Notes under the pieces: model-generated
What the model saw: the letters and a program-made list of their open reading frames with translations, nothing else
What the model was told of the DNA's origin: nothing
Database searches by the model: none
Program-made: the position numbers and the translations under genes
Assembly: GCA_015501055.1 (NCBI GenBank)
Contig: JADNYV010000397.1
Coordinates: 1 to 31,885, forward strand
Length of the DNA: 31,885 bases
Reading direction: 5' to 3'
Origin: Mucidula mucida
Taxonomy: Eukaryota; Basidiomycota; Agaricomycetes; Agaricales; Physalacriaceae
In this document: piece by piece, positions 31,730 through 31,885 of the stretch
How the letters are laid out: each line of letters starts with the position of its first letter
Position numbering within the stretch: position 1 is the stretch's first letter

Positions 31730-31885
31730 CTATTTAAGGAGATTTGAGGCACTGAACTATGTCATTAATCTGGACAGCGCGGTAGGCTAATATTGCTTAC
31801 CGACTCCATTTCACTCGTCAAAGGGTCCCAATCAGGCCAGACGACAGAACACCGTAAAGTCTAGCCGCATGCGCACGGGGATGAG

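Noticed and set aside
1..31885. CRISPR array, rRNA, bacterial-type operon or prophage
   Set aside because: No regularly spaced direct repeats, no rRNA-like conserved blocks and no closely packed co-directional genes; the intron-rich genes are eukaryotic.

Overview
The window looks like nuclear DNA of a filamentous basidiomycete, most likely an Agaricomycete. The genes carry many short introns (about 46-60 nt, GT...AG, often with CTRAY-type branch sites such as CTGAC or CTAAC). There is no operon-like spacing, one tRNA gene has a small anticodon-loop intron, and several proteins or relics are of kinds typical of mushroom-forming fungi: a GH6 cellobiohydrolase exon, an HNH protein, a Crinkler-like NTPase and a membrane/WD40 fusion. 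All gene models were built by hand from splice motifs and frame continuity. No database search was possible.

Layout. 1-0.25 kb: the edge of an unknown minus-strand gene. 0.6-1.05 kb: a decayed block with a diverged collinear twin at 11.9-12.3 kb. 1.23-2.72 kb: a four-exon gene with a probable PD-(D/E)XK nuclease core. 3.5-3.67 kb: an orphan exon of a GH6 cellulase. 4.09-6.44 kb (minus): a protein with two RRMs and a long low-complexity tail. 7.69-8.77 kb: a conserved-looking helical protein of unknown function. 10.28-11.04 kb: a disordered Ser/Pro-rich protein. 12.47-13.02 kb: a small unknown protein downstream of the second copy of the duplicated block. 13.43 kb (minus): tRNA-Val(UAC).

14.1-18.3 kb: a 17-exon gene joining a four-helix membrane domain to a WD40 domain. 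18.6-20.0 kb: an HNH-type gene with two apparent frame breaks. 20.5-23.7 kb (minus): a complete ten-exon trehalose-6-phosphate phosphatase gene (TPS2 type), the best-identified gene here. 24.3-26.3 kb (minus): scattered exon-like fragments. 26.5-28.35 kb: a heavily broken Crinkler-like P-loop gene. 29.0-30.8 kb (minus): two tandem members of an unknown family, one open and one decayed. 31.3-31.5 kb: a short repeated motif. 31.5-31.73 kb (minus): an open frame of unknown origin.

The left and middle parts (4-24 kb) hold mostly working housekeeping or regulatory genes. The last 8 kb is a gene graveyard with little intact coding sequence. The genes do not form a pathway cluster. The points most worth following up are the duplicated ghost block placed at the same distance from two unrelated start codons, the membrane/WD40 fusion, and the PD-(D/E)XK candidate.
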